64,000 bases of DNA from contig NZ_CP118246.1 of assembly GCF_028816455.1 (NCBI RefSeq), positions 1,984,001-2,048,000 on the forward strand. The letters run 5' to 3'. How positions within the stretch are numbered: the first letter of the stretch is position 1; each line of letters starts with the position of its first letter. The notes beneath the pieces were generated by a model, which was not told where the DNA came from, did no database searches, and saw nothing but the letters and a program-made list of their open reading frames with translations. The DNA comes from Devosia algicola. Its GTDB lineage: Bacteria; Pseudomonadota; Alphaproteobacteria; Rhizobiales; Devosiaceae. Positions 9,128-21,400 of this stretch are shown piece by piece. The position numbers and the translations under genes are program-made.

Positions 9128-11474
9128 ATGATGAACATTCCAAAATTCACCAAATGCTTGGCAACCGGTGCCGTGTTTGCATTGGCATTGACCAGCGTCA
9201 GTCAGGCCCAGGTTGGCACTGTTTCATGGCTCAAGAACGGAGAGGCATTGAACGCCTCGCTCCATGGCCTTGGTAGTGACCAGTTGGATCGGTTTCTGGC
9301 CTGGTGTCAGCCTGAGCCTGCCTGAGCAAATATCTGCCGAGTTCTACGGCGACCTGTCGGGCATAGCGATGAACGAAACAGTGTCCATACGCGTGCAGGG
9401 CGCGTCGGGCACCGCCGTGGTCAGCGCGCAAAAAATTGACAGGAGCCGGGCGCCGGGCATGTTCGTGCGAACATCTGCAAGCGACCCCGCGTGGAAGATC
9501 CTTGCCGGGAGCAATCATATCGTAATATCCGCCAAGGGCGCGGTGCTTGCAGTATTGAGCAATGTAGACACCGTTGCGGCGACCAGCTTCCTGGCCGACT
9601 GCACACCCGCTGCAGGCCATACCGCACAGGCTGTTGTGCCCACTGCTCCACCGGACCGGGACACTCAACCCGCCCAAGCCAACGCATTGGTCAATAACGA
9701 CGCCCCGGCACAGGATCAGGGCAAATTGATCGGAGTCGCGAACGATCAGGATTCATTGTTTGTTCAAGGTCTCGCTGTTGGAGCGGGGTTAGCTGGTGCG
9801 GCAGTTATTGCCAATGAAGTGGTTGATCAATTATTCACTGAAGCACCGGCACCAGGCGCCAATGCCGTTGGAGAACAGGGTATGCTTGGCGTCGACATTA
9901 TTTCGGTGCGGGCCAACGATACCACTTTCGGCTTTGGTGGCGACGAGGTCTTCTTGCTGTTCAGCAATGGTGCCCGTTTTCCCAATGATCCAGGCGCAGC
10001 ACAGGACATAAATCGGGGCGAAGAATGGGCTCCAAATGCCCATGTCGACGGATATGGGGCCGTCTCAGTGGACCTGCGCGAATGGGACTCCATCGGGGCC
10101 AGTGACCTGATTGGAAATATCGCCATCAATGCCAGCCAGGGAACCGGGCGCTTCACCCAGACGCTGACCGGCGATGGTGCGAATTACCTGGTGACCTATG
10201 ACGTGCGCGTCGCCCGAGGCGCGGCCGATGTCGGGCAACCCGCAGCGCCGGCACCTTCGCCCGCGACCAGTCGCGTCTGGTCAAATGGCGGCGCATACGA
10301 AACCGTTACTGCACTCGATTGCCGTGATGATTGCGAGGAAGACATCGGCATTATTTTCATGTGTACGGGCTTGGGGCTTCCGGCCTCGGTTGATATCCCC
10401 TGGGTCAGCACCGAACAGGGGCCCGCGGGTCGCACCGGACCGATCACGTTCAATGTCGACGGTCAGAGGTTTCAATATACCGCCCATATCGGCAACTACG
10501 GATTGGTTGGCCACATTCCCAGTTTCACCGTTAATCCAGACGACCCCTTTGTTGGGGCTCTTCAGGCCGGCGCCAATGCACGCGTGTCATTTGATGGTGC
10601 CGAGGCCAATATTGGTCTGAAAGGCTCGCGTTCAGCGCTCGATATATTCAAAGCCCACTGCGGCTGGAACAACATCGCCGATGACAGTCCCGTCTCTGCT
10701 CAGCCCGCCGAATCGAACCCGATCTGGTTTGCCGGACAATACACTGACGGATCGGGTCGTTTGGTCCACTCTCTGACCTATGGCATTCCTGAAACCGATG
10801 CGATCGGGTTCAGTGCGTTGTGCCTTCCCGGTAGCGATCGGATCGAGGCCGTTATGAGTGTTGATTTCGGAAATTTACAAAATGGTGCCCAGACCTCTGC
10901 CTATGTGCAGGCATTGGGCCAGACATTTCAGTATTCCGGACAAGTGCTCATTCAGAGTGAGGAATCGGCGGGGGTGTTGATCCGCACATCTCCGAATGAT
11001 CCCATGTGGCAGGCACTCTCGAGCGCACGACCCTCTGCCACGTTCGGCATGATTGGTGGTGGACGGTTGGTCGGCTCAAGCCAGGGTGCGACCGACGCGA
11101 TTGGAAAATTTCTGCCGGCGTGCCAATCGGCGGCGCCCTCAAACCAACTTAATCCTGCTTTGACTAATCAGTCGCCACGTCAGCGTCCCGCCAACCAGAG
11201 TGGTTCAAACCAACCCCCATCCGGCCAGACGCCGACCGGACAATCGACTGACTTTACGTGCAATGACGGGACAACCATGCGCGTCGCTGTCGCGCAGGCG
11301 GGACCCGGCACGGTGGCCAGCGTCAGTCGGAATGGTGGGGCAGCATTTCAATTGGATAGCGCGCCCGCCCCATTTGGCGAACGCTATACCGATGGCACCG
11401 CCAACCTGACCATTAACGCGGGAAACCTGGCGCTGTCGGCGCCCGGCATTGCGGTGTCTTGCCGCGCCAACTAG
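9128..11474 (+). CDS. Secreted multidomain protein with C-terminal MliC-like domain (frameshifted as given)
   Basis: Signal peptide with cleavage near VSQAQV. The mature protein has three related segments of about 100 residues, each with an (S/A)-x-S/D-x-D pattern and a closing Cys: N-terminal, around residues 360-465, and around 530-680. A C2-like segment with LGVDIISVRANDTTFGF follows the first. The last 75 residues (FTCNDGTTMRVAVAQ ... VSCRAN) resemble MliC-type lysozyme inhibitors. The frame breaks at 9325. Removing one C from AGCCT at 9315-9319 (or 9309-9313) repairs it to about 781 residues. The start is uncertain: ATGs at 9116, 9128 and 9131 all lack a strong ribosome site. Function unknown; envelope defence is possible. 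Confidence 0.68.
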
Positions 11475-11489
11475 TGGGTGGCGTTCGAT

Positions 11490-14400
11490 TTAGTGAAAAT
11501 CCCGGCTCGGGAACAGGCGTTTGGCTTGTTCCCGTGGATGTCGGGCACTGGCGGGGTAGCGCTGTGGGCGGGGGGCGTCGTCGGCTTGTTTTTGGGTAAC
11601 CCCGACTGCTTCGTCAAGAGAGTGACCAAGGTCCGAAAGACGATGGGAGAGATCTTCGATATGATCCGCAATCAGATGAACAACAATGCCTTCGCGTTCC
11701 AACCGCCCCGTGACACGTAAAAGCCGCCCCCCATGACAATACGGCGAAAGCGCATATAGACCTTTGGCCAGACCACCACATTTGATACCCCCGTTTCATC
11801 TTCCAGGGTCAAAAAGATTACACCTGAAGCAGTGCCCGGACGTTGGCGCGTGATGACAAGTCCGCACACCGAAGTGCGCTTTAACGGGGCTATGGACAAT
11901 TGATCGTGCGATGTCAGCCCCACGATTGTGGGGCGCAAAAGCTCCATCGGATGGGCGCGCAGGGTTAAGCGCAATGCCACATAATCCTCCACCACCTCCT
12001 CGCCCAGATGCATTGTCGGCAGTATAATTTCGGGTTCGCGTATGCCCTCGCCATCGAGTGGATCGGAAAAGAGCGGCAAGGGCGCGGGCGCACGAATGGC
12101 GCGAACCTGCCACAGCGCATCGCGACGGGTCAGCCCCATATCGGCAAAGGCATCCGCCTCCGCCAACCGTTCCAGCACTGAGGGAAGCAGCCCCGCCTGC
12201 AGCCATAGGCTTTCGCAATCAGGATAACCATTGCCGCGCGCCGCCACGATCCAGTCTGCGTCTTCCTCGCGAAAGCCTTTGATCTGGCGAAAGCCAAGCC
12301 TAAGTGCAAAATTTCCATCCGTACGGCGCTCCAATATGTTGTCCCATTCGCTTTTGTTCACACAAACAGGCCGTACCTCCACTCCATGATCACGTGCATC
12401 GCGCACGAGTTGGGCCGGCGCATAAAATCCCATCGGCTGAGAATTCATCAAGGCGCAGGTAAAAATCGCAGGATGATGGCATTTGAGCCATGAAGAAACA
12501 TAGGTCAGCATCGCAAAAGCTGCCGCATGGCTTTCAGGAAAACCATAATCGGCAAAGCCTTCAATCTGGGAAAAACATTGCGCGGCAATTTGCTGGCTAT
12601 AGCCATTTGACAACATGCCGCTAATGAACCGGTCGCGATGGGTGCTGATAGTGCCCATGCGCCGAAACGAGGCCAAGGAACGCCGCAACTGATCGGCCTC
12701 TTCGGCGGTATACCCCGCGCCTACTACCGCGATCTGCATTGCCTGCTCTTGAAACAATGGCACACCCAGGGTCTTGCTGGTGACTTCAGCGAGCGCAGGG
12801 CCGAAGGGTTCAGCTTCCTCAAAACCCTGCCGTCGCCTGATATAAGGTTTGACCATGCCGCCCTGAATGGGACCGGGGCGCACAATCGCCACCTCGATCA
12901 CTAGGTCATAAAATGTTTTGGGCTTCATACGGGGCAGAAAATTCATTTGGGCGCGGCTTTCGACCTGAAACACCCCAACAGCATCAGCGCGTTGCAACAT
13001 TTCGTAAGTCACCGCGTCTTCCTGGGGCACGGTGTCGAGCGTCATATGAAGCCTTTCATGGTGTTCCAGAAGCGCAAATGCCTTTCGGATACAGGTCAGC
13101 ATGCCAAGCGAGAGCACATCGACTTTAAGAATGCCCAGAGCATCAATATCATCCTTGTCCCATTCGATTACCGTGCGATCCTCCATCGCGGCATTTTCAA
13201 TGGGGCACAATTCATCAAGCCGCCCGCGGGTAATGATAAAGCCGCCGACATGCTGACTCAGATGACGGGGAAAACCGACCATCTCGTCAATCAGGCGGAT
13301 GGTTTGAAAAAGACGGCGGTCGTTTGGATCAAGCCCCAACTCGCGGATTCGCTCTGAATCGGCACCATCGTCCGACATGCCCCAGATCTGGCTGGACAGG
13401 CCCGCCGTTACATCCTGAGACAACCCCATTACCTTGCCCACCTCGCGGATGGCGGCGCGCGTGCGAAAATGGATGACGGTGGCGCAAAGTCCGGCACGGT
13501 GACGACCATATTTTTCATAAATCCACTGAATGATCTCTTCGCGGCGCTCATGCTCGAAATCCACGTCAATATCGGGCGGTTCGCCGCGATGGCGGGAGAT
13601 GAAACGTTCAAAAACCATACCGATCATGTCGGGGGAAACATCGGTGATCCCCAACGCCCAACACAGGATCGAATTGGCGGCTGAACCGCGCCCCTGGCAC
13701 AAAATGTCACGAGAACGCGCTTCTTGAACAATGTCATGAACGGTCAAAAAATAGGCGGCATAACCCAACTCCTCCACAAGGCTTAATTCTTTTGCAGCAA
13801 GAGCGTTATAGCGCTCGGGGATGCCTTGTGGGCAACGCCGAACCAACCCTTCCCGCGCCAGCCGTTCAAGACGTTTTTGCGGTGTTTCGCCATCGGAAAT
13901 CTCGTCGGGATATTCATAACTGAGATCAGAAAGATCGAAACTGCAACGCGTTGCGATCTCCAGGGTACGCCGGATGGCTGCGGGATGGCTGGCGTAAAGT
14001 CGCGCCATATCCGTTGCTGACTTGAGGCGCCGCTCGGCATTGGGCAGGGCACGCGTGCCAATCGCATCAATCGTGATTTTTTCACGCAGACAGGTGAGCA
14101 CATCCGCCAGTTGGCGTCGCCCGCCCCGATGCATGAGCACATCGCCCACCGCCACCATTGGAGCCGAAGTTTGCAACGCAAGACGCGCGCAGCCATCGAA
14201 CCATGCCTGATCGGAACCGTCATAGTGAGGAGCGGCACCAAGAAAAACATGACCAGGATAACGCCGTTGCAGTTTCTGAATCGGGCTGATCGCGGAGGAA
14301 ATATCCGCAGGCAGAGCGATCAGGATCATGCCCTGGCATCCCTCAACAAGATCATGCAAATCAAGATAACACTCAGCTTTTCCGGCCCGGCGTTTGCCCA

Positions 14401-14809
14401 GGGTCAGCAGACGCGCAAGTCGATGATAGGCAGTGCGATCAGTGGGTAGCGCAACCCATTCCACCGAACAATCGCGCAGCATCAGGCGGGCGCCGACAAT
14501 GAGTCTGGGCAAACGAGGGATTGGCGGATAGGTCAAATCCTGTGGCTGACCAATTTGCTGACGCGAACAGGAATCGACCCTATGGGTCGAGCGGATGCGC
14601 AACGTCTCTTCGGCTTCTTTTTTCAGGGTCTTCAAAGCGCTATAGGCTCGCACCACGCCGGCCAAAGAATTACGGTCGGTGATGGCGATGGCCTCAAGCC
14701 CCAATTCTGCAGCGCGCAAAACCAGTTCTTCAGGATGCGATGCCCCCGTCAGAAAGGTGAAATTGGAGGTAACGCATAATTCGGCATAACGCTGGGTGAT
14801 CGGGGGCAT
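11490..14809 (-). CDS. dnaE2: Error-prone DNA polymerase DnaE2 (frameshifted near C-terminus)
   Basis: Alpha-subunit-type DNA polymerase III used in damage-induced mutagenesis together with ImuA and ImuB. Starts at an ATG at 14809, 8 bases after imuB. It opens with the PHP domain (YAELCVTSNFTFLTGASHPE) and has the polymerase active-site segment PDIDVDFEHERREEI near residue 415. The C-terminus ends PSRDFH, typical of DnaE2. As supplied the frame ends at 11672 because the C run at 11727-11732 is one base short. Adding one base restores the OB-fold tail (EREGIVVHLIADHI) and a 1106-residue protein. Confidence 0.92.
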
Positions 14810-14817
14810 GAGACAAT

Positions 14818-16299
14818 TCAAGTGAATTCTCCCTGCACGAACCAGCCGGGATTTTGTGGAGTGTAATAAAGCCAGAGTCGACGACCCTGCCGGGTCGCCA
14901 CCTGCCAGTAATCGCGCACCCCTGAGCGCCAATTTTCATCGTCCAACCACCATTCTGGTGCAATTCGTTCCGGTCCCATAGCCTGAGCGGTAGAAAGCGC
15001 CATGCGTCGCCAGCGAAACCGCTCGGGAGGACGATTGCCTGCACCCGCGATAGGTTCTGGCGGAAAAAGACGCAACGGGCGCGGGCGAGGGCTTGCCCAA
15101 CCGCCCTCGGCAGATGTGTAGGCAGCAGCGGCGATGATAAAGCTGCGTTCAGGAATGTGGCTATCAGCGGGCAGAAAACGCTGGACATTCTCAAGCCCGA
15201 TCCGGGTGCCGATCCGGGTAATAAGATCGTTTAGCTGCTCTGGGCTGGTCAGTTCGGAAGTGGCGCCGATCTGTTCCACGGGGAGCGGCTCGATCACACT
15301 CGCTTCCAGCCGCATCTGGTCAATGCCAAATCCTGCATCCACCTCGCTTACGCCGCGCTCAAACAAAGGCAGGATACGGACCGGATCGCGCATGGCAGCC
15401 GCAAGGCGCAACTCGACCTGCTGACTGTCTTGATCGACCCGACGCAAGGTTAGGGTCAGATGTCGTGCACCGCACTCATGCGCCATGAGTTTTTTACACA
15501 ATGGCTCAAGCAGCCGCGCAGTAGCTCCCATCACATCTGCGACGAGACCGATCGGGTCGGGTAGACTCAGGCGCACCCCGTAATGGGGTGGATCAGCTTC
15601 AGGCGCCAGCGCTTCAGGAAAATTGCCCAGCGCCTGATCAAGACGCAAAAGCAATTCTGGCCCAAACCGGCGGGCCAGCGGCGCACGGGCTGTTGCGCTA
15701 ATATCCCCAATGGTTCGCAAGCCAAGCCGCTGCAGCGCGGTGACAACGCGTTCATCCAACCGTAGAGCGGCCACGGGCAGAGCAGCAAGCGCGTTCGAAT
15801 GCGCGCTTGTCACGGCATTGTCCTGGCCATAATGGGCAAGCGCCCACGCCGCGCCCAATGTTTGCGCACAGCCCAACCGCAGCGTCAGTCCCGCCCGTGC
15901 AGCGCGGGTACGCATATCGGCGAGCATGGCTTCTTCGCCACCCCATAGATGCGTTGAGCCGGTGACATCAAGCACCAGACCATCCCCATCCTGGCGCCCG
16001 ACCCAGGGGCAATAGCGGGTGGCCCAACGGCGTAGTATGGAAAGAAATTTGGCATCAAGATCGGGCCGGGCCGGATGACTTACCAGATCAGGGCAAAAAG
16101 CGCGGGCATCCGCACAACTCATCCCACGATGAAGCCCCAACGCTTCGGCCTCGGTATTCAGGCAATAAAGGCGTTCAGTGTTATTCTGTTTCAGCGTCAG
16201 CGCAAAAGGGGCATCAACCGGACGTGCCCGCAAAACCCGGTCGGAGGCCAGCCGGGGAAACCACATGAAGACGACGCATTTCTCGATCCCATTGAACAT
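14818..16299 (-). CDS. imuB: ImuB, Y-family polymerase-like mutagenesis protein
   Basis: 493 residues, related to Y-family polymerases (WFPRLASDRVLRARP at the start, then a palm domain with LVLDVTGSTHLWGGEE). In this family ImuB is thought to be catalytically inactive and to link DnaE2 to the beta clamp. It lies between imuA and dnaE2, with an 86-base overlap with the end of imuA and an 8-base gap to dnaE2, the usual operon order. The protein appears intact. Confidence 0.9.
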   Translation of the reverse strand: MFNGIEKCVVFMWFPRLASDRVLRARPVDAPFALTLKQNNTERLYCLNTEAEALGLHRGMSCADARAFCPDLVSHPARPDLDAKFLSILRRWATRYCPWVGRQDGDGLVLDVTGSTHLWGGEEAMLADMRTRAARAGLTLRLGCAQTLGAAWALAHYGQDNAVTSAHSNALAALPVAALRLDERVVTALQRLGLRTIGDISATARAPLARRFGPELLLRLDQALGNFPEALAPEADPPHYGVRLSLPDPIGLVADVMGATARLLEPLCKKLMAHECGARHLTLTLRRVDQDSQQVELRLAAAMRDPVRILPLFERGVSEVDAGFGIDQMRLEASVIEPLPVEQIGATSELTSPEQLNDLITRIGTRIGLENVQRFLPADSHIPERSFIIAAAAYTSAEGGWASPRPRPLRLFPPEPIAGAGNRPPERFRWRRMALSTAQAMGPERIAPEWWLDDENWRSGVRDYWQVATRQGRRLWLYYTPQNPGWFVQGEFT

Positions 16300-16804
16300 T
16301 CCAGGTTCCTAATGTTCCTGATTTGTTCTTAATAATTTCCCACTGCATAAGAGTCGAGTCTTTCCTCTGCGGATCAAGAAATGGTGTAGCGCGCCAACGC
16401 GTCTCAGCCGCATTACTGCCCATGCCTTCGGGGATAATGCATAGCCCCGTGGTATTTCCAATTTTGGCAGCAAGCTGCAATCGCCGCCCTTCACGCAAAT
16501 CCAGAGGGCGGGTAATTTCAATCACCACAAATGCCAATGCACCATCCTTAAGACCGTCTTCGACCACCGCAAGTCCATCAGCCTGATCCCGTGGTCGGGC
16601 AAGAAGCAGCCGTGCCGGATCAAAAAACGGCATCAGCCCGATTGGATTCAAAATCTCGGAATGCCAAGCTTCTTTCACCCATAAAAAAAGTCCCAGCTCA
16701 TGCTGTGCGCAAGCCGCTGCCGCAAAGCCTGCCGCTGAAGGACCACATACTTCATGGACGCGCGCGCGACGCAGGGGGAATGATTGGTTCAGAACTGAAG
16801 GCAT
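16214..16804 (-). CDS. imuA: ImuA, RecA-like mutagenesis protein
   Basis: About 196 residues with an N-terminal part resembling RecA/SulA-type ImuA (VHEVCGPSAAGFAAAACAQH) and a C-terminal core ending in a W-E-I-x-K-N-K-S-G-T-x-G-T-W pattern characteristic of the family. First gene of the imuA-imuB-dnaE2 operon. Its 3' end overlaps imuB by 86 bases. The ATG at 16804 is chosen; further upstream codons are possible because no clear ribosome site is visible. Confidence 0.82.
   Translation of the reverse strand: MPSVLNQSFPLRRARVHEVCGPSAAGFAAAACAQHELGLFLWVKEAWHSEILNPIGLMPFFDPARLLLARPRDQADGLAVVEDGLKDGALAFVVIEITRPLDLREGRRLQLAAKIGNTTGLCIIPEGMGSNAAETRWRATPFLDPQRKDSTLMQWEIIKNKSGTLGTWNVQWDREMRRLHVVSPAGLRPGFAGTSG
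16314..16328 (+). promoter_or_regulatory. GTTC-N7-GTTC, LexA-box-like sequence
   Basis: GTTCCTGATTTGTTC matches the alphaproteobacterial LexA box GTTC-N7-GTTC exactly. It lies 15 bases upstream of the imuB start but inside imuA codons, whereas the box normally precedes imuA. I found no such match upstream of imuA. It may be coincidence. Confidence 0.3.
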
Positions 16805-17004
16805 AATCAACACAATAACGTAGCGGGGACCAGAAATAAACCGTCTGCAATATGGGCCATGCGCGAAACATCGGTTTGCTGACTACACAGGCCCTGGCAA
16901 CTTAATCTGCAACCTCCGAATACCGCCGCTGTGACTTAACCGTCACCTAGGCATCTCCTCGGTGGAAGAATTGAATAAAATATGCTAAAGACTGGCAGGA
17001 GACA
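16805..17004. other. Divergent promoter region imuA / GNAT
   Basis: About 200 bases between the divergent imuA and the rightward genes. Promoters for both directions are expected, but no exact LexA box or strong palindrome is visible. Confidence 0.4.
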
Positions 17005-17106
17005 ATGAAAACTACTGCAATGCAGGAAATTACCTCGGATTCAGAGGACACTAGGACCTTTTTCTGCACCAAAATTCAGAGCCTTATCCTGCCCTGCCCA
17101 TCGTAA
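17005..17106 (+). CDS. Possible small ORF upstream of GNAT gene
   Basis: ATG at 17005 preceded by AGGAGA at good spacing, 33 codons as given. It contains AGCCT at 17080-17084. If that is another extra-base site, the frame extends to a TAA at 17172, just before the ribosome site of the next gene, giving 55 codons. The sequence (MKTTAMQEITSDSEDT at the start) is not recognised. Weakly supported: only the ribosome site and the position speak for it. Confidence 0.22.
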   Translation: MKTTAMQEITSDSEDTRTFFCTKIQSLILPCPS

Positions 17107-17186
17107 CGATCCGACGCCACGCAGCATATCGCAAGCGCATCCATTCGAGCCAAAATTGCGGGCCGGACTGTAAGAGGAGGTCGATT

Positions 17187-18314
17187 TTGGACAGCAATAT
17201 TTCCCAAGAGCGCGAATATTCAACCGACGCAGTCAAGCCCACAACAGCAACACCCGACGCCGAACAAAAGGCACAACGCCAGTGGGGACGCGTTGTTCGC
17301 GAACAATGTCGATTTGCGCTGAACAAGGCAATTTATTCGCGTTTCAACCCTATAGTTCAAGGCACTACCGCTATTACCCTAAACGCTGGCCCCAATGGAA
17401 TTCTGCGTCAAATCCGCATCACCAAGCAGGGCACGCTCATTGGCATGCTTGAGTATTATGCCGCAGTCGATGAAGCCGGTGCCCGGCGTGGCGGCCATCC
17501 TCCTTCATCCTATCTGCACAATCTTGTCGTCAGCAAAAGTGCAACCGAGGCACAAAAACTTAGAATTGTCCGGCAACTCATAGCGCAGCTTCCCGGAAAC
17601 GTGACATTTGGCTTGACTGCGGGCCCCCACGCAAAAGACATTGATATCCTGAAAAGAGCATTCGCAGGCGCCGGATTCAGAAGATGGGCGCAGACGACCT
17701 ATGTATATTCACCCCCCACCGACGGCAGCGATTTGGTCGCCTCAATGAAAGGCAAACGCATCAAATCCATGCTGCGGGCCGCCAAACGCGACCTCGATGT
17801 GATCGAGATTTCGCCCACCGAATTTGTCCGCTTTTTCGTCAGAAATCTGGAGGCAGCGGGAAAGCACAATCATTGTAGTCCAGCGATTGACCATGCCCTG
17901 CTTACCAACGCCATCACGCGTAACCCGCCACAAGCGCGGCTAATTGCGGCGCGCCGCAAACCAACGGCGGAAAATCCGCATCCAAAACGTTTTGAGTCCG
18001 CTATTGCACTCACTTGGGGTAACGACGGACTGGTCAAGCTTTTCAGAATAACTTACGGCCGAAACGCCCATCAGCATGGAACCAAGCTTCTCATTCTGGA
18101 GGGCGGTGCGACGGCGGCGCGCCTTGGCAAGAAACTTGACACTGACGCCGGAACCGAAGGGGGCGGAGAACTCTACCGACGTTTTGGGAGCTTTATAGCG
18201 CACACACGACATGAATTCGTGCGCTATCCGATGCGCCAGTATATCCAGAAATCTTATCCCCGAATTGCGCGGCGACTCAAACTCGGCGCGGCACCTGCCC
18301 GACCGCTGATTTGA
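17187..18314 (+). CDS. GNAT/FemAB-like acyltransferase-fold protein
   Basis: 375 residues from a TTG start with AGAGGAGG 7 bases upstream. The central part (SSYLHNLVVSKSATEAQKLR, then TFGLTAGPHAKDIDILKRAF) looks like an acetyltransferase fold, and the later half (GKRIKSMLRAAKRDLDVIEI) resembles peptidoglycan FemAB-like proteins. I do not recognise a specific family or substrate. A single gene between the mutagenesis cassette and the VWA gene, which runs toward it. Confidence 0.6.
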   Translation: MDSNISQEREYSTDAVKPTTATPDAEQKAQRQWGRVVREQCRFALNKAIYSRFNPIVQGTTAITLNAGPNGILRQIRITKQGTLIGMLEYYAAVDEAGARRGGHPPSSYLHNLVVSKSATEAQKLRIVRQLIAQLPGNVTFGLTAGPHAKDIDILKRAFAGAGFRRWAQTTYVYSPPTDGSDLVASMKGKRIKSMLRAAKRDLDVIEISPTEFVRFFVRNLEAAGKHNHCSPAIDHALLTNAITRNPPQARLIAARRKPTAENPHPKRFESAIALTWGNDGLVKLFRITYGRNAHQHGTKLLILEGGATAARLGKKLDTDAGTEGGGELYRRFGSFIAHTRHEFVRYPMRQYIQKSYPRIARRLKLGAAPARPLI

Positions 18315-18434
18315 CTGACATACCCCGACTAAAACTACGCCACGGCACGCCGATCTCGAGCGCTCACTATCCAGGGACGAGAGCCCGCTGGACGAACTGC
18401 GCGATCGCACCGATATTATCGCCCAGCGTCTGAC

Positions 18435-21400
18435 TCAATCTGCGCGGCGCGCTTCCAAAGATGCGGCCAACAATTCGATCCAGAGCATCAGGGTTGGATT
18501 GCCGCGCGCGTCAAAGGGTGTCCCGGCCATTATCGGGCCGTTCTTATCCAGAAACGCCTGGGCCGCCTGCCGCGTCTTGCCACCCATAGCACCGTCCAAT
18601 GGACCTGGATCGTACCCCAGATCAACAAGAAGGCTTTGCGTCTTGAACACCAATTCTTCCGGCATTTCGGGGACTCTGGTTGTTGGGTCAAATGCCACAC
18701 GCACATCGTCTTGCTGCGCCGTTTCGCCATTGTCAGGCGAATAGGACGCACCGATTGATGTTTCCTCAACCCGCAACCGGACGGCGCTGGCCTCCTGCCG
18801 GAGATAAAGCCGTGTCGCGCGGTCTTGCGTTACCGATTGGCGTTCCGAGAGGAAATCAGTGCCAGCAACGCGGATTCGATAACGCCCTTGCGGCAACGTG
18901 ATCGGCCCGCCGCCTACCAGACCCGACGCAATGACCCGATCCGTATCGTCCAAAACGTCGATCGGTGCCGCGAAAGCTGAGGTCATCGCTTCGCGAAGAC
19001 CGTCCTGTCCCTCGCCATAATAAAAATTGCCCCCTGTTAGCCCTGCTACACTCGCCAACTCTGCCTGCACAGTAGGGTCCGATACATCGAAACCCACAAT
19101 GTTCACGCGCAGGTCCACCCCCCGATCAATCAGTTGTTGAACGATGGCTTCTGGATTGTAGGGCGCATCCGCCTCGGCATCGCAGGTTTCCTCGCCATCG
19201 GTCAGCAGAATAACCAGTCCCTTCTGCCCCTCGGCAAAGCTCTCACCAGCAAGGTGCAACGCATAGCCAATCGGTGTTTGCCCCTGTGGTGTGATGCCCT
19301 TGGCGACCTCCTTGATGGTGTCACGGTTCATGGGCGTGGGCGGCACCATCAGCGAGACGTCGCGGCAACTAAGATCTTTCGGCTCCGATGGACGCGAATG
19401 GCCATAGAGCCAAAGGCCCATGGGAACGGTTTTGGGCACCTGTTCCAACAGATCAAACAACACGGTTCGGGCAACATTGATACGCCCCCGCCCGGCATCG
19501 GTACGCGCCTTCATGGAACCCGACGCATCAAAAATGACCATTGTGGTTCCAACAGAGCCCGCAGCAACCATTTCACCACCAACCTCCAGCACCTCCAAAG
19601 TGCCGGTCCCAGGTGAGACGTCATAGCTAATCCGATAGCCGTTCAGACCTCGAATACGGTCAGCGATCGCCGCAAAGACCCCGCCAAGTTCAGCAGATGT
19701 CGGCGCCTCGTAAAACGCACCTTCGGTTGCCAGAGAAATCGACCGCATCACATCACGACCACGGGCGCCTTCAGCTTCGGCGAAATCTGCCATGCTGCCA
19801 CCGTACCCGATGGAAAAAACGGGCACATCCAAGGAGGATATCTCGCTCCAGAACCTTTCAAGGCTGCGATCAGACGTGGCGTCGGCACCATCAGTCAGCA
19901 AAATAATCGCCTTGTTACCCTCCGCGTCCTTCAGTTCATCTCGTCCCGCCATCAGAGAATCATACAGCGACGTTCCATTTTGCGCGCCAGCGTCAGACGC
20001 CGCTCGCCACGTCTTGATGGCACTAAACAACGCCTGCGAGTCCGACGTACGCTCCACCAGGCGCTCCGGCAGGCTCGAAAAACTAAACAGCGACAGCATT
20101 TCGTCGGCCATCTTGGTTTCGACATAGGTGTCGGCCGCATCCAGTGCGTCGTAAATCGCCGAACCCATGCTACCGCTGTTATCAACGAACATCGCCACCG
20201 TGGCCGGGTGCTGCGCCAACTCGAGAATATATTCTCCCGGTGCCAATACCCAGGTGAACAGGCGTTCCGTCGCGGCACCCCCGGCCGGGGTAGTCGCAAT
20301 CTGAACACCCTCGGCACTGAGCAAGGTGAGGTTGACTTTGACGCGCGGCAATCCAGCTAACCGGACCGTAACTGCCGACGTTTCCGGACCCGAGACAACG
20401 AAGCGGTAGAAATCGACATCGGTCTCGGAGTTCGGGCGTCCGGTTATCGCAACGCCCAGCGGCAGCAAGGTCGCTCCGGCCATTGTGTCATTCGTTGGTT
20501 CGCGTTCATCGTCGTCGACACTGGCTGTCTGTCGTCCCTCTCGGGTCGAAACATTGTCGGCGCGCACGAAGTCCAAAAGCCGTCCACGGGCGGTGACCTT
20601 GGAAACACCAAACGGCAGAACCCCCGGATCGACAATGATGAACCTGACATAACGCGCGGCAACAGCATTGGACAGATTCAGGCTCAATTGCCCGGTAGCC
20701 GGATCTGCACGCATGGCCCCCAGACCTTCATAGGGCGATAGCGGCGAGACGTCGGCACTGACCTCCACCCGAATATTGGGCGCCCAATCGGTCGGAAACG
20801 CTGTCTGCCCCGTCATCGTCAACGTCAGTTCATCGATGTGCTGAACATCGTGCCCGTGGAATGCATAGGTCAATTCCTGCGGCAGCAAATTGGTCGCGGG
20901 CTGCCAGAAGGTTTCTTCCTGCTGGTTAAGCGTTGCGCTGATGCTATTTGTGGTTTCGTCCAGTTGTGATGTGAAAGCGACGGCGTGCCCATCAAAGGTC
21001 ATGTCCAGCGCATTAACTTTGACGGGCGACAGGACGCTCGCGTCAGTTGCCGCTTCTTCGGCTTCCACGACCTCGATTTCCGACAGCGTGACGTTGTAGG
21101 CGCTGCGATAATAGTTGGAGTCTGGATGCGGAAACATGTCGATGCGAACCGCGCTCGCCGCAACTGGAACGGCAAGACGAAGCTCCTCGATAGTGGCATT
21201 CTTGTTACCAGCAACTGGCAACCCGACCATTGTCCACGGTCCGGCCACACCATCCATCGACACATACACCGCCATTTTCTGCTGGTGATAACTGAATTCC
21301 TTGGTCGGATAACCATGCACCCTGACAGCCGCAATTTTGGCCGTTGCGCCGCCGGCGAAGGTCATCGCAAATGAGACAGGTTGGTCCGGTGTATCGGCGT

